6,419 nt of DNA from Burkholderiales bacterium (GCA_016197345.1 JACPVY010000262.1:1-6419), one strand, 5' to 3'. Shown: positions 1-5,579, counted from the stretch's first letter. A program made the numbers and translations. The notes: a model not told the origin generated them from the letters alone.

Positions 1-1
1 G

Positions 2-484
2 CAATATTCGGCCCATGATGCGCAAGTGGTAGCGGCGGCGATGCACACGACCAAGGTCGCCGATTTGGCGCAACAGCCTTTGGCACAGCTATCGGGTGGG
101 CAACGCCAGCGCAGTTGGCTAGCCATGGCCTTGGCGCAAGAAACACCGCTATTGCTCTTGGATGAGCCGACCAGCATGCTCGATTTAGGCCATCAAGTCG
201 ATATCTTGCACAGCCTACGCCAACTCGCGCGCGGGGTAGATGGGCAGGCGCCGCGCGCAGTGGTACTGGTGTTACACGATTTAGCGGCAGCCGCGCGCTA
301 TGCCGATACGCTGGTTGCCATGCGTGCTGGTCGCATTTTGGCTTGCGGTGAACCGCGCCAGATCGTTACCCCTCATTTAATGCAGCAATTGTACGAAGTT
401 GCGGTCGATGTGTTGAGTGCGCCCGGCGATGGCGCGCCAGTGGTGGTGCCGAAAGCCGCGGTAATACAGGCGCAAGCCGCTTAA
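2..484 (+). CDS. Iron-siderophore ABC transporter ATP-binding protein, C-terminal part (5' truncated by window)
   Basis: This is the last 160 codons of an ABC ATPase, in frame from position 2; the Walker A half lies outside the window. Visible motifs are the signature LSGGQRQR (nt 89-112), Walker B LLLLDEP with catalytic Glu at nt 164-166, the D-loop SMLD, and the H-loop His at nt 275-277 (VLVLHD). The stretch SWLAMALAQ after the signature and the C-terminal pattern AGRILACGEP are typical of the FecE/FhuC/FepC group, which energises import of ferric siderophores (or cobalamin/haem) through FecCD-type permeases at the inner membrane. The family is about 260 residues long, so roughly 100 are missing here. 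The stop is 15 nt before entA, which implies one operon and favours a catecholate siderophore as substrate. The family call is firm; the substrate is inferred from context. Confidence 0.9.
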   Translation, partial: QYSAHDAQVVAAAMHTTKVADLAQQPLAQLSGGQRQRSWLAMALAQETPLLLLDEPTSMLDLGHQVDILHSLRQLARGVDGQAPRAVVLVLHDLAAAARYADTLVAMRAGRILACGEPRQIVTPHLMQQLYEVAVDVLSAPGDGAPVVVPKAAVIQAQAA

Positions 485-499
485 TCAAGGAATAGGAAT

Positions 500-1273
500 A
501 TGTTGGAATTTGCGGGACAGGTCGTCGTCGTCAGCGGCGCGGCGCAAGGAATAGGGGCGGCCGTGGTAGCGGAAATGGCTGCGCAGGGAGCGCTACTCGC
601 CCTGCTCGATCAGCAAGATTGCAGCGCACAAGTCGCACAGCTAGATGCGGCCGGTGTTCGCGCCATCAATATCGTGCTCGATATCAGCGCCAGCGCTGAC
701 GTTGCACAAGCCATCGCCCAGATTGAGGCAGAGCTGGGGCCGATTGCCGTACTCATCCACGCCGCGGGCATTTTGCAAATGGGTAGTTTGCTACACATGG
801 ATGAAGAGGCGTGGGACAGACTATTTGCCGTCAACGTGAAAGGCTGTTGGTTGCTATGTCGTGCCTGCGCCAATGCCATGGCGGCGCGCCAACAAGGGGC
901 GATTGTCAGCATCAGCTCAAATGCAGCACATGTGCCGCGCCTGCAAATGGGCGCATACGCTGCGTCAAAAGCGGCGCATAGCCATTTGCTGCGTTGCTTG
1001 GGCTTGGAATTAGCCGCGCTAGGCATACGCTGTAATAGTGTGGCGCCGGGTTCGACCCTGACGCCGATGCAACAGCAATTGTGGGACAGTACAAATTCCG
1101 CGCAAGAAGTGATCGCAGGGTCGCTAGCAAACTATCGCTTGGGCATCCCGCTCGCGCGCATGGCGGAGGCCGCCGATATTGCGCAGGCAGCGTGTTTTCT
1201 GGCATCGACCAAAGCACGCCATATCACAATGCAAGAATTGGTAGTCGATGGTGGCGCGACTTTGGGGGTGTGA
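500..1273 (+). CDS. entA: 2,3-dihydro-2,3-dihydroxybenzoate dehydrogenase (EntA/DhbA)
   Basis: This 257-residue short-chain dehydrogenase oxidises 2,3-dihydro-2,3-dihydroxybenzoate to 2,3-dihydroxybenzoate with NAD+, the last step in making the catechol unit of enterobactin/bacillibactin-type siderophores in the cytoplasm. Visible are the Rossmann glycine motif SGAAQGIG (residues 12-19), Asp61, and the tetrad Asn112, Ser140, Tyr153, Lys157 (YAASK). Stretches that separate EntA from generic SDRs are AAGILQMG (88-95), NAAHVPRLQMGAY (141-153), RCNSVAPGSTLTPMQ (177-191) and the C-terminal HITMQELVVDGGATLG, which closely match remembered E. coli EntA. The NNAG/NAAG motif reads HAAG (87-90), a small deviation. 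The ATG at 500 has AAGGA at 487-491, 8 nt upstream. It is co-directional with the siderophore ABC ATPase and probably iron-regulated with it, although no Fur box can be judged here. The remaining ent genes should lie to the left. Confidence 0.92.
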   Translation: MLEFAGQVVVVSGAAQGIGAAVVAEMAAQGALLALLDQQDCSAQVAQLDAAGVRAINIVLDISASADVAQAIAQIEAELGPIAVLIHAAGILQMGSLLHMDEEAWDRLFAVNVKGCWLLCRACANAMAARQQGAIVSISSNAAHVPRLQMGAYAASKAAHSHLLRCLGLELAALGIRCNSVAPGSTLTPMQQQLWDSTNSAQEVIAGSLANYRLGIPLARMAEAADIAQAACFLASTKARHITMQELVVDGGATLGV

Positions 1274-1288
1274 GCTACCGGCGCTGGT

Positions 1289-1316
1289 GATCTGCCCCAT
1301 TTAAGCGGGACAGATC
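1289..1316. terminator. 28-bp near-palindrome between convergent genes, possible bidirectional terminator
   Basis: The arms GATCTG and CAGATC are perfect, and the whole 28 bp is palindromic around a central TTAA except for three pairs, all differing by transitions. A minus-strand transcript can form an 11-bp stem with two G-U pairs; the plus-strand transcript forms a 10-bp stem with one C-A mismatch. It sits between the entA stop and the stop of the convergent deaminase-like gene. No U-run follows directly in either direction (the nearest is TTTTT at 1343-1347), so it is not a textbook intrinsic terminator. It could also be a dispersed palindrome or an insertion footprint. Confidence 0.4.
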
Positions 1317-1354
1317 GTTGATTCGAACTCGCTGCTTGCTAGTTTTTGCTGATA

Positions 1355-2341
1355 TTAGCCGCCACCATCGCCGCTACCTGTGGCGGTGGTTGTCGTGGTG
1401 GTGGTAGTAGTGGTAGTAGTGGGGGTAGGTTTCAGGCGCGCTAAATCTGTGCAGCGGTCATTCGCTTCGCCGTTAAACATCGCTTTCAAATATTCGTTTT
1501 TGAATTTGCTCAGATGGGCGGAGCCTGGTCGTTTGCCTGCGCCGGAACCCATCGCGCGATCATCACCAGTGGGCAAGGCAACATCCATATTCACGCGGCG
1601 TTTGAGCATGTCGCTAAATTCGGCAATCCAACAAGCGCAAAACGTGCAGGTTTTCTTTAAACCACCAATGGTTGCGGTCTGGGTTGCCCATTTACCCGGC
1701 GAGTTTGCAACGTTATCAAACATAAACGACAGCAATTTCAATTCGGCATGCACATCGGCATTGAGGGCTAACACACATACTTCTGAAGAGGAAAGCGCGT
1801 TCGTCACGATGGTGACGCCATTTTTCGCTTTCGCCTTCGTATAGGGATTCGTGCTCAACGGACCAGCGCCAACAAATTTGCGTAAAAACCAGCCTAGCTT
1901 TTGATCACTGGTGGTGGTCGATGGCCCTTTTAACAAAGCCTTGGCGGCATTGATTTCTGTATCAGATAAGGCGGTAAACGGGGCGGTTGATAACTCCAAG
2001 GTCTTTTTTTCTTGCGTGCTGTATTCGCCTTTATACGCGACACCGGTATTGGCTTTCTTCGATGTGTGCGGCATCGTCAGCAACCAGTCAGCATAGGCAA
2101 GGCATTTTAAAAAGCTGTCGCCATCGTTGACGCCATACGCATTTAAAAACGCCGCCACGGCCCCTGCTTCATCATGATTGCCGGCAATATATAAGGAAGA
2201 GCCGAGCATCATGCATTGCACTTCCTGAATCGCGATGCCATCGTCTTTGATTTCGGTTTCGGTCGTCCAATCGCGCAAGGTGGCGCAACGGGCGAGAATG
2301 GCAGACATATAACTGAGTTGATTGGCGGTGAAGGGCCCCAT
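1355..2341 (-). CDS. Orphan deaminase-fold protein (HAE...CxxC zinc motif) with poly-threonine tail
   Basis: I do not recognise the full-length protein. Counting from the ATG at 2341 (328 residues), the C-terminal half shows a deaminase zinc site: HAE at residues 198-200, in HAELKLLSFMF, and TCTFC at 231-235 with Cys232 and Cys235 followed by a helix (ACWIAEF). The 34-residue spacing fits the cytidine-deaminase-like fold, where His and two Cys bind Zn and Glu is catalytic. The context IGGLKKTCTFC recalls the OTT_1508/toxin-type deaminases, and the usual Pro of PCxxC is Thr. The N-terminal half is soluble-looking and contains LYIAGN (50-55), possibly the beta-hairpin preceding the active site, with a long insertion. 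The tail has 12 consecutive Thr (308-319), then Gly-rich residues. No signal peptide, membrane segment, secretion-type N-terminus or adjacent immunity gene is seen. The in-frame GTG at 2386 lacks a Shine-Dalgarno sequence, whereas the ATG at 2341 has AAGGAA. The substrate is unknown. Confidence 0.7.
   Translation of the reverse strand: MGPFTANQLSYMSAILARCATLRDWTTETEIKDDGIAIQEVQCMMLGSSLYIAGNHDEAGAVAAFLNAYGVNDGDSFLKCLAYADWLLTMPHTSKKANTGVAYKGEYSTQEKKTLELSTAPFTALSDTEINAAKALLKGPSTTTSDQKLGWFLRKFVGAGPLSTNPYTKAKAKNGVTIVTNALSSSEVCVLALNADVHAELKLLSFMFDNVANSPGKWATQTATIGGLKKTCTFCACWIAEFSDMLKRRVNMDVALPTGDDRAMGSGAGKRPGSAHLSKFKNEYLKAMFNGEANDRCTDLARLKPTPTTTTTTTTTTTTATGSGDGGG
1385..1420 (-). repeat. Low-complexity ACN tract encoding 12 threonines
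   Basis: Twelve consecutive Thr codons lie near the 3' end of the deaminase-like gene, preceded by Thr-Pro and followed by a short Gly/Ser tail. The codons are mixed (ACT, ACC, ACG, ACA), with one visible doubling of the unit ACT ACT ACC. Part of the tract therefore looks like slippage expansion, while the synonymous mixture suggests the threonines themselves have been kept. The opposite strand reads as a valine run in a spurious ORF. Confidence 0.85.
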
Positions 2342-2345
2342 AATG

Positions 2346-2351
2346 TTCCTT
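2346..2351 (-). promoter_or_regulatory. Shine-Dalgarno AAGGAA fixing the start of the deaminase-like gene
   Basis: On the minus strand AAGGAA lies 4 nt before the ATG at 2341 (AAGGA is 5 nt away). The upstream in-frame GTG at 2386 has no comparable site. A possible -10 hexamer TAGAAT (minus strand, 2395-2390) would place transcription start near 2383, at or after that GTG, which also favours the internal ATG. No good -35 was found, so the promoter itself is weakly supported. Confidence 0.65.
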
Positions 2352-2444
2352 GAAGGTGAGAGGGAAGGAATGATCTTATCAAGCACAACATTCTAGCAGA
2401 TGGCCAATTACCACAAAATCAAGACAATGGCCGATCAGGCAGGC

Positions 2445-3341
2445 TTACTGCAACATCAACTGCTCCATCCATGCAATAAACACCTGCAAGCGCCGCGCTA
2501 ACTGGCGACGATGTGGATAGAGCAAATTGACAGGCATGGCTGGCGCACACGCATGCGGCAAAATCTCCACCAATTCACCACGCGCTAAGTGTTCGCGTAC
2601 GCCAATTTCGGGCACTTGGATGATGCCCAAACCATGCAAACAAGCCGCTAAATAGGCATCGGTATTGTTCACCGTCAGCCCGCGCGCCATGGCAATGTTT
2701 AGGAGTTGCCCGCTGGCGCTGTCGATATATTCAAAACCGGACGATGTGCCGCCCAAGCTAGGGACATAATGAATCAAGCGATGCGTTGCTAGCTCTGTCA
2801 CGCTTTGCGGCGTGCCGTATTGTGCGACATAGGCTGGGCTAGCGCAGTTACGCATCACAAATTGCCCCAATGGTTTGGCGATCAAACTAGAATCGCTGAG
2901 TGTCCCGACCCGAATCACGCAATCATAGCCTTCACGCACAACATCCACTTTGCGATCAGTGCTACCGAGTTCGATTTCCAGCATGGGATGCAAGGCGGTA
3001 AATTGCGCCAACTGTGGTAACACGATATTTTGTGCGATCCCACTCGACATATCGACCCGCAAGCGGCCACGCAAAGATTCAGGCTTGGCGCTAAACATGG
3101 TCTGCGCTTCTTCAAAATCAGCGAGCAAATCTTTGCAACGTTCGTAATAGGCGCCGCCATCTTGCGTTAATTGCACCCGACGTGTGGTGCGATGCAAGAG
3201 GCGCGTCCCTAGTTGTTGCTCCAACTTCTGCCCACTTTCCGAGACGCTGGCTTTTGGCAACCCCATGCTGGTAGCCGCCTGCGTAAAGCTCGCCATTTCC
3301 GCTACCCGCATGAAAACTTGCATTAGCTGTAATTGATCCAT
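2445..3341 (-). CDS. LysR-family transcriptional regulator
   Basis: This complete 298-residue LysR-type regulator has the usual family length. The N-terminal winged helix-turn-helix spans about residues 1-60: FMRVAEMASFTQAA, then LPKASVSESGQKLEQQLG as recognition helix region, then TRLLHRTTRRVQLTQDG. A linker helix follows (about 61-90), then the LysR substrate-binding domain from RGRLRVDMSSGIA (91-103) to the C-terminus, including CVIRVGTLSDSSLIAKPLG and GLGIIQVPE. It probably acts as a cytoplasmic tetramer that responds to an unknown small ligand. The start at 3341 has GAGG about 6 nt upstream. The gene is divergent from the SDR gene at 3458, the classic arrangement in which the regulator controls the neighbour and represses itself. 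A LysR-box-like palindrome lies in the gap. Because the SDR partner is broken, its present target is uncertain. Confidence 0.93.
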   Translation of the reverse strand: MDQLQLMQVFMRVAEMASFTQAATSMGLPKASVSESGQKLEQQLGTRLLHRTTRRVQLTQDGGAYYERCKDLLADFEEAQTMFSAKPESLRGRLRVDMSSGIAQNIVLPQLAQFTALHPMLEIELGSTDRKVDVVREGYDCVIRVGTLSDSSLIAKPLGQFVMRNCASPAYVAQYGTPQSVTELATHRLIHYVPSLGGTSSGFEYIDSASGQLLNIAMARGLTVNNTDAYLAACLHGLGIIQVPEIGVREHLARGELVEILPHACAPAMPVNLLYPHRRQLARRLQVFIAWMEQLMLQ

Positions 3342-3354
3342 ATTGCCCTCTTAT

Positions 3355-3373
3355 TGTTCGGCATAGGCGAACA
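3355..3373. promoter_or_regulatory. Candidate LysR-type operator (TGTTCG-N7-CGAACA)
   Basis: The 6-bp arms TGTTCG (3355-3360) and CGAACA (3368-3373) are perfectly inverted around 7 bp, and T3358-N11-A3370 fits the T-N11-A rule for LysR-type binding sites. The site starts 14 bp before the regulator's ATG and 85 bp before the divergent SDR start. That is a suitable position for autorepression and activation of the neighbour. Binding by this regulator is inferred from position and symmetry. Confidence 0.55.
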
Positions 3374-3457
3374 GTTTAATCATTTTTTGCCAATTTATCT
3401 CTCTCACATCCATCAATACAATGACTACATCGACATCACACTTTGAAGGAGTATCAC

Positions 3458-3890
3458 ATGACACACAAAATCGCCCTCATCACTGGTGCTAGCCGTGGTC
3501 TAGGAAAAAAAAGCGCTGTTGCCTATGCTGAAAGATGGTGGGCGGATCGTGAATGTCTCGACCGGTTTGACCCGCTTCGCCCTGCCCGGCTACGCCGCCT
3601 ATGCCGCAATGAAAGGCGCTATCGAAGTGCTAACGAAGTACCAAGCGAAAGAACTCGGCGCGCGTGGCATTAGCGTCAACGTGCTCGCACCGGGTGCGAT
3701 TGCCACCGATTTTGGCGGCGGCGCAGTGCGTGATAATGCTGCCATTAATAGCTTTGTTGCCGCGCAAACTGCGCTCGGGCGGGTCGGCGAAGCGGATGAT
3801 ATTGGCGATGTGGTCAGTATGTTATTTGCAGATGGCAGCCGCTGGATTAATGGGCAACGGGTAGAGGCTTCGGGCGGGATGTTTTTGTAA
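3458..3890 (+). pseudogene. SDR-family oxidoreductase with internal deletion and frameshift
   Basis: The start (ATG 3458, AAGGAG at 3446-3451) encodes MTHKIALITGASRGLGKK, the NAD(P)-binding glycine motif of a short-chain dehydrogenase. From 3513 a different frame encodes ALLPMLKDGGRIVNVSTGL and runs to the stop at 3890, with YAAMK as the catalytic Tyr/Lys motif and the family C-terminus VEASGGMFL. Together they make 18 + 125 residues against about 250 in the family. Roughly 105-110 central residues are gone, including the NNAG motif and the middle of the Rossmann fold. The junction lies in an A8 run (3505-3512). Deleting one A would rejoin the frames as GKKALLPM, but the protein would still lack its core. 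Read as it stands, the first frame stops at 3673. The intact ancestor was probably a target of the divergent LysR regulator. Its substrate is unknown. Confidence 0.88.
3505..3512 (+). other. A8 homopolymer at the deletion junction of the SDR pseudogene
   Basis: Eight adenines join the N-terminal fragment (GLGK) to the C-terminal fragment (ALLPM). The tract could be the scar of recombination or slippage between two short A-rich segments, and it is also a site where a one-base length error or transcriptional slippage would change the frame. With seven adenines the two halves would be in frame. Confidence 0.7.
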
Positions 3891-3966
3891 GCGAGGCTAA
3901 ACCGGGCGTTCGTTTGCCTCCTCTGCTATAAATCTCAAATCTTTGTTTGCCCAATGCTGTCGATTG

Positions 3967-4002
3967 TTGGGGACACGTGTGATGTGTCACGCGAGTCCCC
4001 AA
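3967..4002 (+). terminator. 36-nt hairpin, possible terminator or REP-like palindrome
   Basis: TTGGGGAC (3967-3974) pairs perfectly with GTCCCCAA (3995-4002). Inside, CGTGTGA pairs with TCACGCG through one G-U, with a single A-A mismatch between the two stems and a TGTG loop. The G-U pair forms only on the plus strand, so the hairpin is more stable there. That is the direction of the SDR remnant ending at 3890. A T6 run follows at 4014-4019, 11 nt away, too far for a canonical terminator. An outer CGATTG/CAATCG pair (3961-3966, 4020-4025) brackets the whole. Confidence 0.5.
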
Positions 4003-4102
4003 TTCAAGCGGCGTTTTTTCAATCGACCTAGTATCGCGCAAGCGTCACACTTGAAGCGAACCAGCGGCAGGACTTGGTCAAATTGATGCCGGCTAGCACG
4101 AA

Positions 4103-4891
4103 TTACGCTTGTTTCTGACGACGACGAGCAACCGCTGCCAACGCGGCTAAACCGCCCAGCATCATTGCCCAAGTTTCTGGCTCAGGAATAGGTGCCGGGC
4201 CTGACGTCGCATTTACTTGTGCGCTCAGGTTCATATAGCCAGTGATTTGGTGATCGGCATTGTTGTCCATGTTGATGCTGAAGTGCTCGGAAATATGTTT
4301 ATCCTTTATCCAAGAACTATCACCGTCAATCAATCCGCTATAGTTCACGTCATGACCCGAATCAGTCCAATTGCTCAACGATGCATAGGAGTAAGCAAAA
4401 CCACGCGCTTCACGCTGGCCGCTGAATTGCAAACTTGCTTCAGCATCGCCAAACACAACTAGGCGAGTTTTCGGCGTGAGGTAAAACACAATTGATTGTG
4501 AAGAGTAGCCAGAGAAATTGCCGCTAGCGGTCGTACCTGCTACTGCATAATTGGCAAAATAGCCGCCGCCGCTGTAGTTGACCGAAACACTGGAATCACC
4601 TGCGCTAACGCTACTGCTAAACGCTTGCCTATCATGGTGGTGCTTATAGTCCGATGCATATGGATAATTATCATTTGAGGCAGTGATATTCGAATAGCCG
4701 CCCGACCAAGGTGTATTGCTAAACACCAATTCAGGTGTAATGCCATCTGTGGTATCGAGGTCTATCAATTGAAAACCCGTGTTAAACAAACGGGAAGTTG
4801 CATTCACTTCTGCAAATGCAGCATTGCTGAATAAGCACGCGGAACAAGCTAGCGCGGCTAAGGTAAAACGACGACTCAAACGACGACTCAT
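4103..4891 (-). CDS. PEP-CTERM (PEPxxWA) sorting-signal protein, secreted, unknown function
   Basis: This 262-residue protein carries the two ends of an exosortase substrate. At the N-terminus is a Sec signal peptide with a basic start (MSRRLSRRF), a hydrophobic core and a predicted cut after SNAAFA (residue 27). At the C-terminus is the tripartite PEP-CTERM signal: PEPETWA at 236-242, a hydrophobic helix to about 254, and the basic cluster RRR at 256-258. In this family the signal is processed by an exosortase and the protein goes to the cell surface or extracellular matrix. The body (28-230) is rich in Ser, Gly, Asn and Tyr, probably beta-structured, and shows no enzyme motif I recognise. 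GGAG lies 6 nt before the ATG at 4891. It appears monocistronic, with no exosortase or exopolysaccharide gene nearby. RRFTL only loosely resembles a Tat motif. Confidence 0.88.
   Translation of the reverse strand: MSRRLSRRFTLAALACSACLFSNAAFAEVNATSRLFNTGFQLIDLDTTDGITPELVFSNTPWSGGYSNITASNDNYPYASDYKHHHDRQAFSSSVSAGDSSVSVNYSGGGYFANYAVAGTTASGNFSGYSSQSIVFYLTPKTRLVVFGDAEASLQFSGQREARGFAYSYASLSNWTDSGHDVNYSGLIDGDSSWIKDKHISEHFSINMDNNADHQITGYMNLSAQVNATSGPAPIPEPETWAMMLGGLAALAAVARRRQKQA
4866..4890 (-). repeat. 12-nt tandem duplication in the signal-peptide coding region
   Basis: AAACGACGACTCA occurs at 4866-4878 and again at 4878-4890 (period 12). On the coding strand this duplicates a Ser-Arg-Arg-hydrophobic unit, giving SRRLSRRF right after the start Met. 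It lengthens and doubles the charge of the signal peptide's n-region. Confidence 0.8.
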
Positions 4892-5025
4892 TAATTACTC
4901 CAATAAGTGGGGAAATGTTGATGGATATGTCTACGGCTGGGAATTGCAAACAACAGTAGCGAGTGTCACCACCGCGAGAAATGTTGCTCTTACTTTGATC
5001 AAGCACAGCTAACACAAGGTCGGAT

Positions 5026-5102
5026 GGCCCGCACACCTTTTCGCAAGAGCCATAGTGCGTAATGCTTTTGCCCCAGCTCATAGCCAGTATTTTGTGCGGG
5101 CC
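5026..5102. repeat. 10-bp inverted repeat with 57-bp spacer
   Basis: GGCCCGCACA (5026-5035) is matched by its exact reverse complement TGTGCGGGCC (5093-5102). The GC-rich arms stand out from the surrounding sequence. Flanking bases do not extend the match. An isolated 10-bp match at this spacing could be chance. Confidence 0.4.
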
Positions 5103-5197
5103 TCATAGTAGGGCGAACAAACTGGCAAGCACAATGGGTAGATGTATGCAATTGTTTCCATCATTACGGATTTTCCATAGCACAACTCTCAGCGAGG

Positions 5198-5238
5198 TGA
5201 TCGCCCTTTACAATGATCGCAAATTTTTACAATATCGC
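5198..5238. repeat. Short direct repeats TGATCGC...TTTACAA
   Basis: TGATCGC followed by TTTACAA occurs at 5198-5213 and again at 5214-5232, with a third partial unit TATCGC at 5233-5238. The spacing is 16 and 19 bp. This could be an array of binding sites or a degenerate tandem duplication; no protein can be named. Confidence 0.35.
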
Positions 5239-5513
5239 TTGAACCTTTTGGCTCATGTCCCACAGCGCCGTTTGCTAGTCAGATGCCATCGCTAGTTTTA
5301 TTGCTTGGCCATACATGATCGAGATTTAAGCAAACGGATTGTCAGCCTAGCTACCCCACCTCACCTACGCCGCCCCTCGGACATTGTTGCTTTGGCACTC
5401 TCAGGGCGCGGCACTTCACATAATTTTTTCGCCTATTTATCAGCCTTCCCCACCCAAAATTTTGCCTCCCAGCACCAAGGCCAACAAATCTTTCCCTCGA
5501 TCGCTGCAAGGTT

Positions 5514-5579
5514 TTACTTTGTCCCCAATTATTTTTCCGCAAATAAAAGACAAAAATAATTGTACTCTGACCCCAATTA
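5514..5579 (-). repeat. Pair of REP-like AATTGGGG motifs with internal 11-bp inverted repeat
   Basis: On the minus strand TAATTGGGGTCAGAGTAC (5579-5562) and TAATTGGGGACAAAGTAA (5531-5514) match at 15 of 18 positions, 48 bp apart in the same orientation. Between and overlapping them, CAATTATTTTT (5526-5536) and AAAAATAATTG (5552-5562) form a perfect 11-bp inverted repeat around 15 bp. The AATTGGGGTCAGAGT word resembles dispersed palindromic repeats I recall near Y1-type (REP-associated) transposases in proteobacteria. That comparison is from memory. AATTGGGGAC also occurs on the minus strand at the 3967-4002 hairpin. Confidence 0.5.

Noticed and set aside
610..1026. 138-codon minus-strand ORF within entA
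   Set aside because: It overlaps the catalytic core of a clearly real EntA and has a low-complexity Ala/Ser/Cys composition typical of antisense shadows.
1380..1844. Plus-strand ORF beginning with a valine run
   Set aside because: The valine run is simply the reverse complement of the threonine codons in the deaminase-like gene; no ribosome site or domain is visible.
2165..2190. GNHDE in the deaminase-like protein as a metallophosphatase motif
   Set aside because: The other metallophosphoesterase motifs (DxH, GDxxD, GHxH) are absent; a LYIAGN beta-hairpin reading fits better with the HAE/CxxC site.
2342..2386. Extended GTG start adding 15 residues to the deaminase-like protein
   Set aside because: There is no Shine-Dalgarno sequence before the GTG, and a possible -10 overlaps it; the ATG at 2341 has AAGGAA at good spacing.
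4868..4891. Tat (twin-arginine) signal in the PEP-CTERM protein
   Set aside because: SRRFTL lacks the usual x-F-L order after RR, and the duplicated SRR unit explains the arginines; PEP-CTERM proteins are normally Sec-exported.
5268..5337. 9-bp inverted repeat CCGTTTGCT / AGCAAACGG
   Set aside because: One such 9-bp match is expected by chance in a region of this length, and the 52-bp spacer gives no compact structure.
5062..5559. Small plus-strand ORFs between the PEP-CTERM gene and gltB
   Set aside because: They have no ribosome sites, no recognisable motifs and random-looking residue composition.
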